Shown piece after piece: positions 1-7,545 of a stretch of DNA of 9,089 nt. The notes beneath the pieces are model-generated. The model was given only the letters and a program-made list of their open reading frames with translations. It was not told the origin of the DNA and did no database searches. The stretch covers positions 1-9,089 of the forward strand of contig JABSRS010000030.1 in the NCBI GenBank assembly GCA_013214885.1, read 5' to 3'. A program made the position numbers and the translations under genes. The DNA comes from Gammaproteobacteria bacterium. GTDB lineage: Bacteria > Pseudomonadota > Gammaproteobacteria > Enterobacterales > Psychrobiaceae. How positions within the stretch are numbered: the stretch's first letter is position 1; the number at the start of each line of letters is the position of its first letter.

Positions 1-1002
1 CTTGATAATGTTGCAGGTTGGATATTAGAACTTGATCGAGGTCATGGCATCCCTTGGGAAGGCAACTATTCAAGTTGGTTAGAACAAAAAAATGATCGAT
101 TATCACAAGAAAAGTCGCAAGAAAAAGCACGCCAAAAATCCATCGCAAAAGAATTAGAGTGGGTTCGCTCAAACCCTAAAGCGCGACAAGCCAAAAGCAA
201 GTCACGTATGGCACGTTTTGAAGAGCTTAATAACAACGATTATCAAGCGCGTAACGAAACCAATGAGTTATTCATTCCGCCTGGACCGCGCTTAGGTGAC
301 AAAGTCATCGAGATTGAAAACTTAACGAAGTCATTTGATGATCGGATCCTGATCGATAATTTAAATCTTACTATTCCAAAAGGCGCAATTATTGGGATTG
401 TCGGTCCCAACGGTGCGGGTAAATCAACCCTGTTTAAAATGATCACTGGGGAAGAACAACCTAATTCAGGAACGATTACCATCGGTGAATCAGTTGTGGT
501 GGCTAGTGTCGATCAGTTTCGTGATGATATGAATGAAAACAACACGGTATTTCAAGAGATCACTGATGATCAAGACATCCTAACCGTTGGCAATATTCAA
601 ATCCCGTCGCGTGCCTATGTCGGACGATTTAACTTTAAAGGTGGCGATCAACAAAAGAGGATTAAAGAGCTTTCTGGTGGCGAACGTAACCGAGTGCATT
701 TAGCTAAGCTATTAAAGGCTGGTGGCAATGTAATTTTACTCGATGAACCAACCAATGACTTGGATGTTGAAACACTACGTGCCCTAGAAGATGCCTTATT
801 AGAATTCCCTGGCTGTGCCATGGTTATATCTCATGATCGCTGGTTCCTCGATCGTATCGCGACTCATATTTTAGATTATCGCGACGAAGGGAAAATTAAC
901 TTCTTCGAGGGAGCTTATTCTGATTATGAGAAATGGCTCAAAGAAACATTGGGCGAAGCTGCTGTTAATCCGCATCGGATAAAATACAAGCGTATTAGCT
1001 AA
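1..1002 (+). CDS. ettA: EttA, energy-dependent translational throttle ABC-F protein (5' end outside window)
   Basis: EttA is a soluble ABC-F ATPase that binds the ribosomal E site and gates the first elongation steps according to the ATP/ADP ratio. The reading frame is open from base 1, so the gene enters from outside; 333 residues are visible, against about 555 for the E. coli protein. The fragment begins just after the H-loop of the first ATPase domain (LDNVAGWILELDRG). It then runs through the charged inter-domain linker that contacts P-site tRNA (about residues 25-85). The complete second ATPase domain follows: Walker A GPNGAGKST (403-429), signature LSGGE (670-684), Walker B/D-loop LLDEPTNDLD (from 736) and H-switch SHDRWF. 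The C-terminus RIKYKRIS is typical of EttA. An internal ATG at 208 is not the start, because family sequence continues upstream of it. A terminator follows directly. Identification is firm. Confidence 0.97.
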   Translation, partial: LDNVAGWILELDRGHGIPWEGNYSSWLEQKNDRLSQEKSQEKARQKSIAKELEWVRSNPKARQAKSKSRMARFEELNNNDYQARNETNELFIPPGPRLGDKVIEIENLTKSFDDRILIDNLNLTIPKGAIIGIVGPNGAGKSTLFKMITGEEQPNSGTITIGESVVVASVDQFRDDMNENNTVFQEITDDQDILTVGNIQIPSRAYVGRFNFKGGDQQKRIKELSGGERNRVHLAKLLKAGGNVILLDEPTNDLDVETLRALEDALLEFPGCAMVISHDRWFLDRIATHILDYRDEGKINFFEGAYSDYEKWLKETLGEAAVNPHRIKYKRIS

Positions 1003-1012
1003 ATATTGCAAC

Positions 1013-1046
1013 AAGCGGCTAGGTTATTTTAATTAGCCGCTTTTTT
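1013..1046 (+). terminator. Intrinsic terminator of ettA
   Basis: A perfect 9-base-pair GC-rich stem (AAGCGGCTA at 1013-1021 pairing with TAGCCGCTT at 1034-1042) encloses a 12-base loop. The stem runs into six T residues (1041-1046). It begins 10 bases after the ettA stop codon, so it should end the ettA transcript before the PilZ gene. That implies the PilZ gene has its own promoter somewhere in the 76 bases between 1047 and 1122; I see no convincing -35/-10 pair there. Confidence 0.88.
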
Positions 1047-1122
1047 AAGCTTTTACTTGCAATTAAGCTCATAGTTGGGCTAACTTATTAATAATTGAAC
1101 TGAAATATAAAAGTAGATAATT

Positions 1123-1476
1123 ATGGAAAATAAGAGATTATTTCAACGAATTTTATTTAGCCATGACGCGACACTCCAAGTTGGCGAGCAAAAATTAACC
1201 ACTCAAGTGCTGGATCTGTCATTACACGGCTTTTTATGTACCCAACCTCAGGGTTCGAATTTTGACACTGAACAGTTAATCATTCTGGTGCTTAAATTAG
1301 ATGATCAACACAGCATCACTATTAACGCAAAATTGGTTCATTGCCAAAACCAAACCCTTGGTCTAGAAACTAATCATATCGACATCGACAGTATTAGCGA
1401 GTTAAAGCGATTAGTTGAGTTAAACCTCGGTAGTGACGAATTACTTCATCGCGAGCTAATAAAACTCGCGAGATAA
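1123..1476 (+). CDS. Single-domain PilZ protein, PA4608/MapZ-like c-di-GMP receptor
   Basis: This is a 117-residue cytosolic protein made of one PilZ domain. The two c-di-GMP-binding elements are visible: RxxxR near the N-terminus (RLFQR, R5 and R9) and DxSxxG (DLSLHG, D31/S33/G36). The C-terminal part, HIDIDSISELKRLVELNLG, closely matches my recollection of Pseudomonas aeruginosa PA4608. That protein, called MapZ, binds c-di-GMP and inhibits the chemotaxis methyltransferase CheR1. PA4608 also lies next to radA (PA4609), as this gene does. Ligand binding is well supported by the motifs; a CheR partner is inference only, so no symbol is given. The ATG at 1123 puts the RxxxR motif at the expected distance, although the upstream sequence has only a weak ribosome site. 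The gene converges on radA with a 19-base gap and lies behind the ettA terminator. Confidence 0.9.
   Translation: MENKRLFQRILFSHDATLQVGEQKLTTQVLDLSLHGFLCTQPQGSNFDTEQLIILVLKLDDQHSITINAKLVHCQNQTLGLETNHIDIDSISELKRLVELNLGSDELLHRELIKLAR
1450..1470. other. Inverted repeat at the 3' end of the small PilZ gene
   Basis: CGCGAG (1450-1455) and CTCGCG (1465-1470) form a 6-base-pair GC-rich stem with a 9-base loop. It lies within the last codons of the PilZ gene, just before the convergent radA stop. No T-run follows on either strand, so it is not a standard intrinsic terminator. It could still act as a 3'-end stabilising hairpin for either transcript, or be chance. Confidence 0.35.
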
Positions 1477-1495
1477 GACCAATTCAACCAATCGG

Positions 1496-2875
1496 TTAGA
1501 ACAACGCTTCTATCGCTTGGGTTAATTTCTTAACCCCAATAACTTCCATTCCTGGTGGTGGATTTTTGGGGACATTGGCCATTGGCACAATTGCTCGGGT
1601 AAAACCATGTTTTGCCGCTTCATTCAGTCGCTCTTGACCACTAGGCACTGGGCGAATTTCCCCCGCTAAACCTACCTCACCAAACACCACTAAATTATGC
1701 GGTAATGCTCTATTTTTAAAACTCGACATCATCGCAATTAACAAGGCTAAATCGGCGGCGGTTTCAGTAATTTTAACCCCACCAACGACATTAGCGAACA
1801 CATCTTGATCGGACATCTGAATCCCACCGTGGCGATGTAATACCGCCAACAGTATCGCCATGCGATTTTGTTCCAAGCCAACTGCAATTCGTCTTGGATT
1901 TGGCATTTGAGAATAATCGACCAATGCTTGGATCTCAACTAACAGCGGCCGGGTTCCTTCCCACAGCACCAAAACAACCGAGCCAGGACTTTCTTCGTCA
2001 TCACGACTTAAAAAAATCGCCGATGGATTTTTTACCTCTTTAAGGCCTTTCCCGGTCATGGCAAATACGCCAAGTTCATTGACCGCGCCAAAGCGATTTT
2101 TATGACTGCGCATCGTTCTAAAACGACTATCAGTCGAACCATCGAGCATGATCGAGCAATCAATACAGTGCTCTAACACCTTAGGGCCAGCCAACGCTCC
2201 GTCTTTGGTGACATGACCAACTAAAAAGATTGCAACCCCAACCTGCTTGGCAAAGCGGGTTAAAAATGCCGCTGATTCTCGTACTTGAGAAACGCTTCCG
2301 GGTGCTGACTGGATATCACCAACATGCACTACTTGGATCGAATCAATCACCATAATTTTAGGTCGTTCTTTGTTGGCGATCTCACAAATTTTTTCAACCG
2401 AGGTTTCTGATAGCATTTTTAACTTATCAGTCGGCAGGCCTAACCGGTTAGCTCGCATGGCCACTTGTTGCAGTGATTCTTCACCCGTGACATACAATGT
2501 CGACATAGTTGCTGCCAAGTTACACATAACTTGTAACAGTAACGTACTTTTACCAGCTCCTGGACTGCCACCAATTAATATCGCTGAGCCAGGCACAATT
2601 CCACCACCTAAGACCCGATCGAGCTCGGCGTAGCCACTAGGAATACGTGGTAATTCAGTTAACGATATTTGATCCAGCGTTTGCAGCGAGCTATCACTAG
2701 CACCAGCATAGCCAGAAAATCGTTCACTACGAACGTTGGCGCTGGTATCACTTTTAGTTTCCAAGCGCATTTCAGTAATGGTATTCCATTCCTTGCACGC
2801 ATTACACTGCCCTTGCCAACGCGAGTGTTCACTGCCACAATCATTACAAACGAAGGTTGATTTTAATTTTGCCAT
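1496..2875 (-). CDS. radA: RadA (Sms), DNA repair/recombination ATPase-helicase
   Basis: RadA is a RecA-like, DnaB-type motor that drives branch migration of recombination intermediates during repair. At 459 residues it has essentially the length of the E. coli protein (460). Domains in order: a C4 zinc finger (C10-x2-C13-x9-C23-x2-C26); a RecA-type ATPase core with Walker A GGSPGAGKST (101-110), Walker B IMVID (173-177) and GHVTKDG (219-225); the RadA-specific KNRFG motif (258-262); and a C-terminal Lon-protease-like domain (about 330-455) that serves for hexamer assembly rather than proteolysis. The ATG at 2875 is preceded by an AAGAGA ribosome site and starts just before the zinc finger. 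The gene is divergent from the large PilZ gene and convergent with the small one. In E. coli radA follows serB directly; here two genes lie between them. Confidence 0.98.
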   Translation of the reverse strand: MAKLKSTFVCNDCGSEHSRWQGQCNACKEWNTITEMRLETKSDTSANVRSERFSGYAGASDSSLQTLDQISLTELPRIPSGYAELDRVLGGGIVPGSAILIGGSPGAGKSTLLLQVMCNLAATMSTLYVTGEESLQQVAMRANRLGLPTDKLKMLSETSVEKICEIANKERPKIMVIDSIQVVHVGDIQSAPGSVSQVRESAAFLTRFAKQVGVAIFLVGHVTKDGALAGPKVLEHCIDCSIMLDGSTDSRFRTMRSHKNRFGAVNELGVFAMTGKGLKEVKNPSAIFLSRDDEESPGSVVLVLWEGTRPLLVEIQALVDYSQMPNPRRIAVGLEQNRMAILLAVLHRHGGIQMSDQDVFANVVGGVKITETAADLALLIAMMSSFKNRALPHNLVVFGEVGLAGEIRPVPSGQERLNEAAKHGFTRAIVPMANVPKNPPPGMEVIGVKKLTQAIEALF

Positions 2876-2989
2876 AATTCTCTTTTAGTATATTTGTAGT
2901 AAGGCACAGTTTTTGCTTATTTAATTAATCAAGTTAGGTCATAATAATTAAAAAAACAAAATAAGCTACTTATTTAAGGGCAAAGGTTA
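2876..2989. promoter_or_regulatory. Divergent intergenic region radA / large PilZ gene
   Basis: These 114 very AT-rich bases must carry the promoters for radA (leftward) and probably for the large PilZ gene (rightward), because both run away from it. A TATACT-like -10 for radA is readable at 2887-2892 on the minus strand, but without a good -35 at proper spacing. For the rightward gene, TTGCTT (2913-2918) with CATAAT (2940-2945) has a spacing that is too long. The rightward gene has AAGGG (2976-2980) nine bases before its ATG, plus a second AAAGG three bases before it. Individual promoter elements are not convincing; the call is mainly positional. Confidence 0.45.
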
Positions 2990-5425
2990 ATGGCAATAGG
3001 TTCTGACAATCAATTACTAAGCGAAATCATCCCGTTTTTTAACGCGAAGGATTTTGAGTCTCGCTTTGAAAAAAACACCGTTCAACTGTCAAAGTCTCGA
3101 CGTTTTTTATTGAAAATGGAATTAAATCGTTTATTTACCCCGTGCCAACGGGTAATCGATTTACGAGGCCGTGTTGACTGCCCTTGTACTGAATTTAATC
3201 ACCAAGACCGTACTCACTACCTAGATTCGATCGCCCTGAATAAATTCGAGGAATCAATGTCGGTATTCAATGGCTACACCATTGGGGTTTTTGAAGACGT
3301 TACCAATACTCAAAATAGCTATCGAGCAAAACAACAACTCGAAGACCAGCACCGACGTAACAACTTGCAACAACAACACGGCAGAGTACTGACACCCCAG
3401 CCAGAATTTGACACAGTGGTCCAGGATACTCCTCATCAAGCAGAGGTTATTTCACTAACCCAATTTCATCAACGCAGTGAAGAACGTAATAACATCATCA
3501 CAAAAATCAGTCTCAGATTACGAAATGGTCGTCATTTACAGGGTATTACCTCAAATTTGTCGGTCAGTGGCAGTAAAATTAAAATTCCAGCCAAATATGA
3601 CGTCAATGTTGGCGATATCGTTTATGTCGATTTTTTGGCGATAGCCGCAGATAACTCGTCAAAGCAACCGAAAATCAAAGAAATTGCCTACACTGTACTC
3701 GAAATTACCACCAAAAATGACTTCGTCTGGCTCAGCACTATTAGGCAACACAAAGACGCTGGAGTTAATCAATTTTTATTTAACTTTATAAAAACTCAGC
3801 GCAAAAATTCGGTGATTGATACTAGCCATATTATTGAAGCGATAAGAAGTCTCGGCTACCAACAGCAATTAATTAATAAAATTTCTGGTTTACCCTTATT
3901 TTTCTCTAATGAGAAACAATATAAATTAGAAATGGCCCTGTGTAATTTTAGCAATCGACAAGCTCTCTATTATTGGCAAAACCAAAGTAACTTGCAAAAA
4001 ATTGCGGGGATATTTTCACAGCAACGCTTAACGAGTTTGTTGGCCAAGGACCAAGATATTTGTACCACTACCTTGTATTGTTTTACCCACGTCACCAAAG
4101 GTAAAAAGTTTTTTTATAGTGCAACCATTGACGAACTTGAGCGGTTGGGGTTAAAAGAGTTCTACTGCTCATTTGGGGCAAAAAAAGACAGTTGGCAAGT
4201 TTACCAATTGCAGTTATGCCCAACCGACACTTACCACTGGCAATTGCCAGAGGTTCTGCCGAGCTATTTAATTAAGCAGCAAGATATATCCGTAGAGCAG
4301 CATCAGCACTTACTAAAGCTACATCAAATAAAACTAATGGCATATCTGATCCCGATATCATCCGCGCAGGCCAAACAAGTGTACCAAGATCAAGTGTCAC
4401 TCGAATCTAATCTCGGTAAGTTACAACAATTTTGCCATCAAGATAAAGTCTACGAAGGATTAAGCTTAATCGATACCAATCAATTAGCTCAACGATTTGA
4501 AGATAGGTATAGTTACCAAACCAAGGTCCACGTTCATCACAATAAACAGATTTTTGATGCTAAAACTATCGATTTTTCGTCACAAGGCATGCAAATTAAA
4601 TTGCAGCGCTCGATCGACTGTGAAAATAACGATGTCATCAACATTCAAATGCCACTACTGCAACGTTCAACTGGCGACGAACAAGCATCAATTATCAGTT
4701 ATCAAGTCGTCAGAATCACACCTGATGGCAAAATCATTAATTTAAGAGTTGTAAGTTCAACAGAATACATTGATGGCCCAAGAAATATTTACCGCCTGAT
4801 CCAACAAAATAAAAATAAACTTACCGCTCAGGTGGCCCCGCCACCGATGTTAATAAAGTCTCTTAATTTATTGTTTTCTCAAAATGTACCTTGTTTGCCA
4901 CTGATCATTGCTCGCGAATCTGGTCACTTAAAATTGACCAAGATTATTCAGCCATCAAGTAGTAATCGACTGTTTAATTTATTTAGTGCGTTATCGCCAG
5001 AGCAACACCAATGCAACGTTGGCCCGATCACCAAAAACAAATTATTCTTCGAGTTATTTGAGCAACCGATTAAGCAACTTTCGATTAATCTTGGCACCAT
5101 AGACTGTGAAATATACATTCAGCTATTTGCTGAACCTAACAGCCCTAAGTACCACTTTACGACCCAGCTAGCCAGTAAATTTACGAGAAAACAACAGCAT
5201 ATAGACTTTATCGAGCAAAAATCTGGCCAGTTTTATGCGATAAAGATGTTATTAACCTTAACGGATAAAGTCGACTATAAACACGTTTCACGCGAGATTA
5301 TATATGCTGCGAAGCAGGCAAGCTTTAAAACTCGCCAACTGCAGGCTCAACTCGATTCCAGTGTGGCAATTGCCGAGTTAATCGATATTACTGACGAGGT
5401 TAAAAGTCGTTATTTTTCTGCTTGA
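2990..5425 (+). CDS. Large PilZ-domain protein with two PilZ signatures
   Basis: This 811-residue protein is probably cytosolic, since no signal peptide or membrane segment is seen. It carries two PilZ-like regions. The second is canonical: RFEDR (502-506) and DFSSQG (D528/S530/G533), spaced as in c-di-GMP binders. The first, at about 160-245, has RSEER (162-166) but NLSVSG (189-194), so the usual Asp is Asn. The N-terminal 110 residues form an unassigned region with C52, C64 and C66. A Gln/charged linker (about 115-135) follows. Residues 250-490 and 600-811 match nothing I can name. Large PilZ proteins of this kind are, as I recall, found beside radA in Shewanella-type genomes and have no established function. 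It probably senses c-di-GMP through the second domain; the output is unknown. The ATG at 2990 has AAGGG nine bases upstream. Its last 16 bases overlap the convergent hydrolase pseudogene. Confidence 0.88.
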   Translation: MAIGSDNQLLSEIIPFFNAKDFESRFEKNTVQLSKSRRFLLKMELNRLFTPCQRVIDLRGRVDCPCTEFNHQDRTHYLDSIALNKFEESMSVFNGYTIGVFEDVTNTQNSYRAKQQLEDQHRRNNLQQQHGRVLTPQPEFDTVVQDTPHQAEVISLTQFHQRSEERNNIITKISLRLRNGRHLQGITSNLSVSGSKIKIPAKYDVNVGDIVYVDFLAIAADNSSKQPKIKEIAYTVLEITTKNDFVWLSTIRQHKDAGVNQFLFNFIKTQRKNSVIDTSHIIEAIRSLGYQQQLINKISGLPLFFSNEKQYKLEMALCNFSNRQALYYWQNQSNLQKIAGIFSQQRLTSLLAKDQDICTTTLYCFTHVTKGKKFFYSATIDELERLGLKEFYCSFGAKKDSWQVYQLQLCPTDTYHWQLPEVLPSYLIKQQDISVEQHQHLLKLHQIKLMAYLIPISSAQAKQVYQDQVSLESNLGKLQQFCHQDKVYEGLSLIDTNQLAQRFEDRYSYQTKVHVHHNKQIFDAKTIDFSSQGMQIKLQRSIDCENNDVINIQMPLLQRSTGDEQASIISYQVVRITPDGKIINLRVVSSTEYIDGPRNIYRLIQQNKNKLTAQVAPPPMLIKSLNLLFSQNVPCLPLIIARESGHLKLTKIIQPSSSNRLFNLFSALSPEQHQCNVGPITKNKLFFELFEQPIKQLSINLGTIDCEIYIQLFAEPNSPKYHFTTQLASKFTRKQQHIDFIEQKSGQFYAIKMLLTLTDKVDYKHVSREIIYAAKQASFKTRQLQAQLDSSVAIAELIDITDEVKSRYFSA

Positions 5426-6313
5426 GCTAAAAACTTAATGACTTCAATAAAATGGTCATTAACAGCTCGCAGCGCAACCAGCATATTTATGTGATCATAA
5501 TCGAGTTGATTACCATTTTCCTTGGCGAGAATAGTGACATTAGACAACCCTAACTCAGCAGCAAAGTTTTTAACATCTATAGGGTTACCTAACGCCAAAT
5601 CATTTTCGCTGCAATAAACCAAGTAACAGGCCAAGCTACTTTTTTGGCCTGGGTTTGATAGTCAAAGCCGTCATGTTGGTCGACCCAAGGTTTATTGTTA
5701 ACCCAAGCCACACTTTCACCTAGGGAACGATAGATTTCATTGTCCGAGCCAACTGTCATTTCTTGCGCTGGTAAATAGCCCTTATATCGTGCAATCATCA
5801 GTGCCGAACGTTTCCAAAATAACTCAATTTTAAGTAACCGCTCAACCGACCATGACTTAACGCCACGTTTGGTCCCAATATAAATTTGGCTAGCGACCTC
5901 ACTAGTCAACATCGGATACCTCGCCAATGTAGACGCTAGTAATACCCCGCCCCATGAGTGAGCCAGCCAATGAACCGGTTGTTGGTGCTGGTCATAAATG
6001 TATTGATGAATGTCAGGCAATGTTTGAGTTATCGTCTCAAACTGACCGTGTTGATTGTCATCTTTAATCAACGGCAGGCTTTGCCCCCCGCCCGCGTAAA
6101 TCAATGACATAAGTTGGGTGCCCTGCCCGCGCTAACTCACACGCTAAGCCTTTACCTTTAGTGGTATAAAAAATTCGACCATCTTCAATCGCACCATGAA
6201 CCATTAACCATTAACACCGGGTATTTTGTTGACGGCTCTGTGAGAGCAATATAACGCAAATGGATTTTATGCTGATTAAAATCCAGATGAATTGACTGTT
6301 GATTAATCACCAT
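5410..6313 (-). pseudogene. Alpha/beta-hydrolase gene broken by three frameshifts
   Basis: Three indels split one alpha/beta-hydrolase gene. The true start is the ATG at 6313, which has AAAGG at the end of serB as ribosome site. The frame runs to V36 and is thrown off by a 7-base tandem duplication (6201-6214). The next stretch (HGAIEDGRIF to DLRGRG) breaks at a run of six Gs on the coding strand (6084-6089), where five restore DLRGRGQSLPL. The third break is near 5603-5612 (FIAA to NDLALGNP), where one missing base, probably one A of a run, restores the frame. Correcting all three gives a continuous protein of 298 residues. It has an HG oxyanion motif, nucleophile elbow HSWGG (serine codon 5955-5957, S117), and likely acid and histidine in NDLALG (D236) and DHIN (H272). 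Substrate is unknown. The gene was the distal member of a serB operon, 11 bases after serB. No other stops are seen, so inactivation is recent, or some lesions are sequence errors. Confidence 0.88.
6194..6214. repeat. 7-base tandem duplication inside the hydrolase gene
   Basis: On the + strand CCATTAA occurs twice in direct tandem (6201-6207 and 6208-6214), preceded by a near copy CCATGAA (6194-6200). Removing one exact copy restores the reading frame VLMVHGAIEDG at the oxyanion-hole motif of the hydrolase. The extra copy is therefore very probably a slippage duplication and the first inactivating lesion of the gene. Confidence 0.85.
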
Positions 6314-6324
6314 TTCCCTACCTT

Positions 6325-7398
6325 TTATCGAGTTAGCAAGGCGATTACTGTGCTTAAATCACCTTGAGTAATCGCAACGCTTGCTTGTTGTTGGACTAAT
6401 GGTTTAGCCCTAAACGCAATGCCCAGCGCTGCAACTTCCATCATTTTTAAATCATTGGCACCATCACCAATCGCGATAGTTTGAGAGAGATCGATTTGAT
6501 ATTTTTTCGCCAATCCAAGTACCGTATCAGCCTTAACTTGAGCATCGACAATTTTACCGACTAACTCACCTGTTAAATGGCCATCTTTGACTTCGAGGAC
6601 ATTAGAAATAGCTTCATCAAGACTCAGTTGCTGCTTTAAATTATCAGCAAAGTAGGTAAAACCACCAGAAGCAATGGCCACTTTCCAGCCATAACTTTGA
6701 AACTGCTGGGCCAATTCTCTCATGCCAGACATCAACGGTAGATCATTGGCAATAACATCAAGTAAAGACAGCTTAACGCCTTTTAATTTAGCCACCCGCG
6801 CCCGCAGACTCTGCGCAAAATCTAATTGGCCTTGCATGGCCAGCTCGGTAATTTCAGCGACTTCATCACCAACCCCTGCCAGTTTGGCAATTTCATCGAT
6901 GCATTCTATTTCAATGCTAGTTGAGTCCATATCTAACACCACCAAACCAGGCTGGTTTAGGTTAGGTAAGTGGCGAACTGTATTGGCATCACCTTGATAC
7001 TTAGCAACAATACTCGCTAGCTGATCAAGCTTAATATGGTCATTAGCCAGCAGCTCTATCGATTGGCACCCTAATGATTGCTGAATCGGCAGCATCGCCA
7101 AAAGACTAGGAGCAATGAAATTACAGCATTCGACAAATAATTCACGAGTAATAATCGGCGCAGTAATGACAATGCGCTCTAAGCCTTGGGGCCAAGCTAT
7201 ATTTGAAGCAACTAAAGTTGCCGTCGTATTTTTCACTAATATTTGTTCAAGCGAGCCATTACTCAGGATGGTCGGTAGATTACTTTCACCAATAACTACG
7301 CAGTTTCTGGTATCTTGAGACTGGGAGAGATAATTAAAAACATTCAGAGAATCGACGAAATAAGCATTAAACTGTGACACAAAAACCTCTTTAACCAT
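6325..7398 (-). CDS. serB: Phosphoserine phosphatase SerB
   Basis: SerB removes phosphate from L-phosphoserine, the last step of serine synthesis, in the cytosol. It is a HAD-superfamily enzyme. Motif I is DMDST (D156-x-D158-x-T160, nucleophile and general acid), motif II is SGGF (S244), a lysine near 289 fits motif III, and GDGAND (from 311) binds Mg2+. The cap region between motifs I and II has the usual family sequence CIDEIAKLAGVG. The N-terminal 150 residues correspond to the variable, ACT-like regulatory part of SerB. At 357 residues it is somewhat longer than the E. coli enzyme (322). I chose the ATG at 7398 over an upstream in-frame TTG at 7422, because the ATG has TGGGG seven bases before it and the TTG has no ribosome site. 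It is divergent from ytjB, as in E. coli, and is followed after 11 bases by the broken hydrolase gene. Confidence 0.96.
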   Translation of the reverse strand: MVKEVFVSQFNAYFVDSLNVFNYLSQSQDTRNCVVIGESNLPTILSNGSLEQILVKNTTATLVASNIAWPQGLERIVITAPIITRELFVECCNFIAPSLLAMLPIQQSLGCQSIELLANDHIKLDQLASIVAKYQGDANTVRHLPNLNQPGLVVLDMDSTSIEIECIDEIAKLAGVGDEVAEITELAMQGQLDFAQSLRARVAKLKGVKLSLLDVIANDLPLMSGMRELAQQFQSYGWKVAIASGGFTYFADNLKQQLSLDEAISNVLEVKDGHLTGELVGKIVDAQVKADTVLGLAKKYQIDLSQTIAIGDGANDLKMMEVAALGIAFRAKPLVQQQASVAITQGDLSTVIALLTR

Positions 7399-7545
7399 TA
7401 GAAAACCCCAGTAAACTATCAAATTTAAATATGAAATGATATTGGCAAAACTATTTATCCGATGGATAGTGGGTATATAGTTGCTAATTGCAGTGATAAA
7501 TGCGTAAATTACTAAGCTTTATTGATCTTTTTTATGAGGTAGAAT
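7399..7545. promoter_or_regulatory. Divergent intergenic region serB / ytjB
   Basis: These 147 bases separate two outward-reading genes and must hold both promoters. For ytjB, TTGCTA (7481-7486) and TAAATT (7505-7510) form a possible -35/-10 pair with 18-base spacing, each matching four of six consensus positions. For serB, TTGCCA on the minus strand (7443-7448) is a possible -35, but no good -10 lies at the right distance. A short inverted repeat, TATCC-GAT-GGATA (7456-7468), lies between them and could be an operator; nothing ties it to a known regulator. Confidence 0.4.
7536..7539 (+). promoter_or_regulatory. Ribosome binding site that fixes the TTG start of ytjB
   Basis: GAGG stands six bases before the TTG at 7546. 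The only nearby ATG (7534) is followed within two codons by a TAG stop, and the next in-frame ATG lies inside the first membrane segment. The TTG is therefore the most likely start. Confidence 0.7.

Noticed and set aside
1450..1470. Bidirectional intrinsic terminator between the small PilZ gene and radA
   Set aside because: The stem is only six base pairs, lies inside the coding region, and no T-run follows on either strand.
2370..2860. Plus-strand open frames opposite radA (87 and 63 residues)
   Set aside because: They lie wholly antisense to the zinc-finger and ATPase parts of radA, have no ribosome sites and no recognisable protein features.
5410..5634. Open frame of 74 residues on the minus strand as a small gene
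   Set aside because: It begins at a TTG inside the hydrolase core and contains only the C-terminal Asp and His part of that fold, so it is the last piece of the pseudogene.
5589..6110. Open frame of 173 residues on the minus strand as a gene of its own
   Set aside because: Its ATG lies within the codons of YVIDLRGRG, has no ribosome site, and it starts and ends in the middle of a single hydrolase fold. It is the middle piece of the pseudogene.
7399..7422. SerB start at the TTG at 7422 (eight extra residues)
   Set aside because: There is no ribosome site before the TTG, whereas the ATG at 7398 has a G-rich site at good spacing.
7450..7470. Operator palindrome in the serB/ytjB spacer
   Set aside because: Only five base pairs (TATCC/GGATA) are perfect and the outer bases pair poorly. 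It matches no regulator site I can name and is common in AT-rich DNA by chance.
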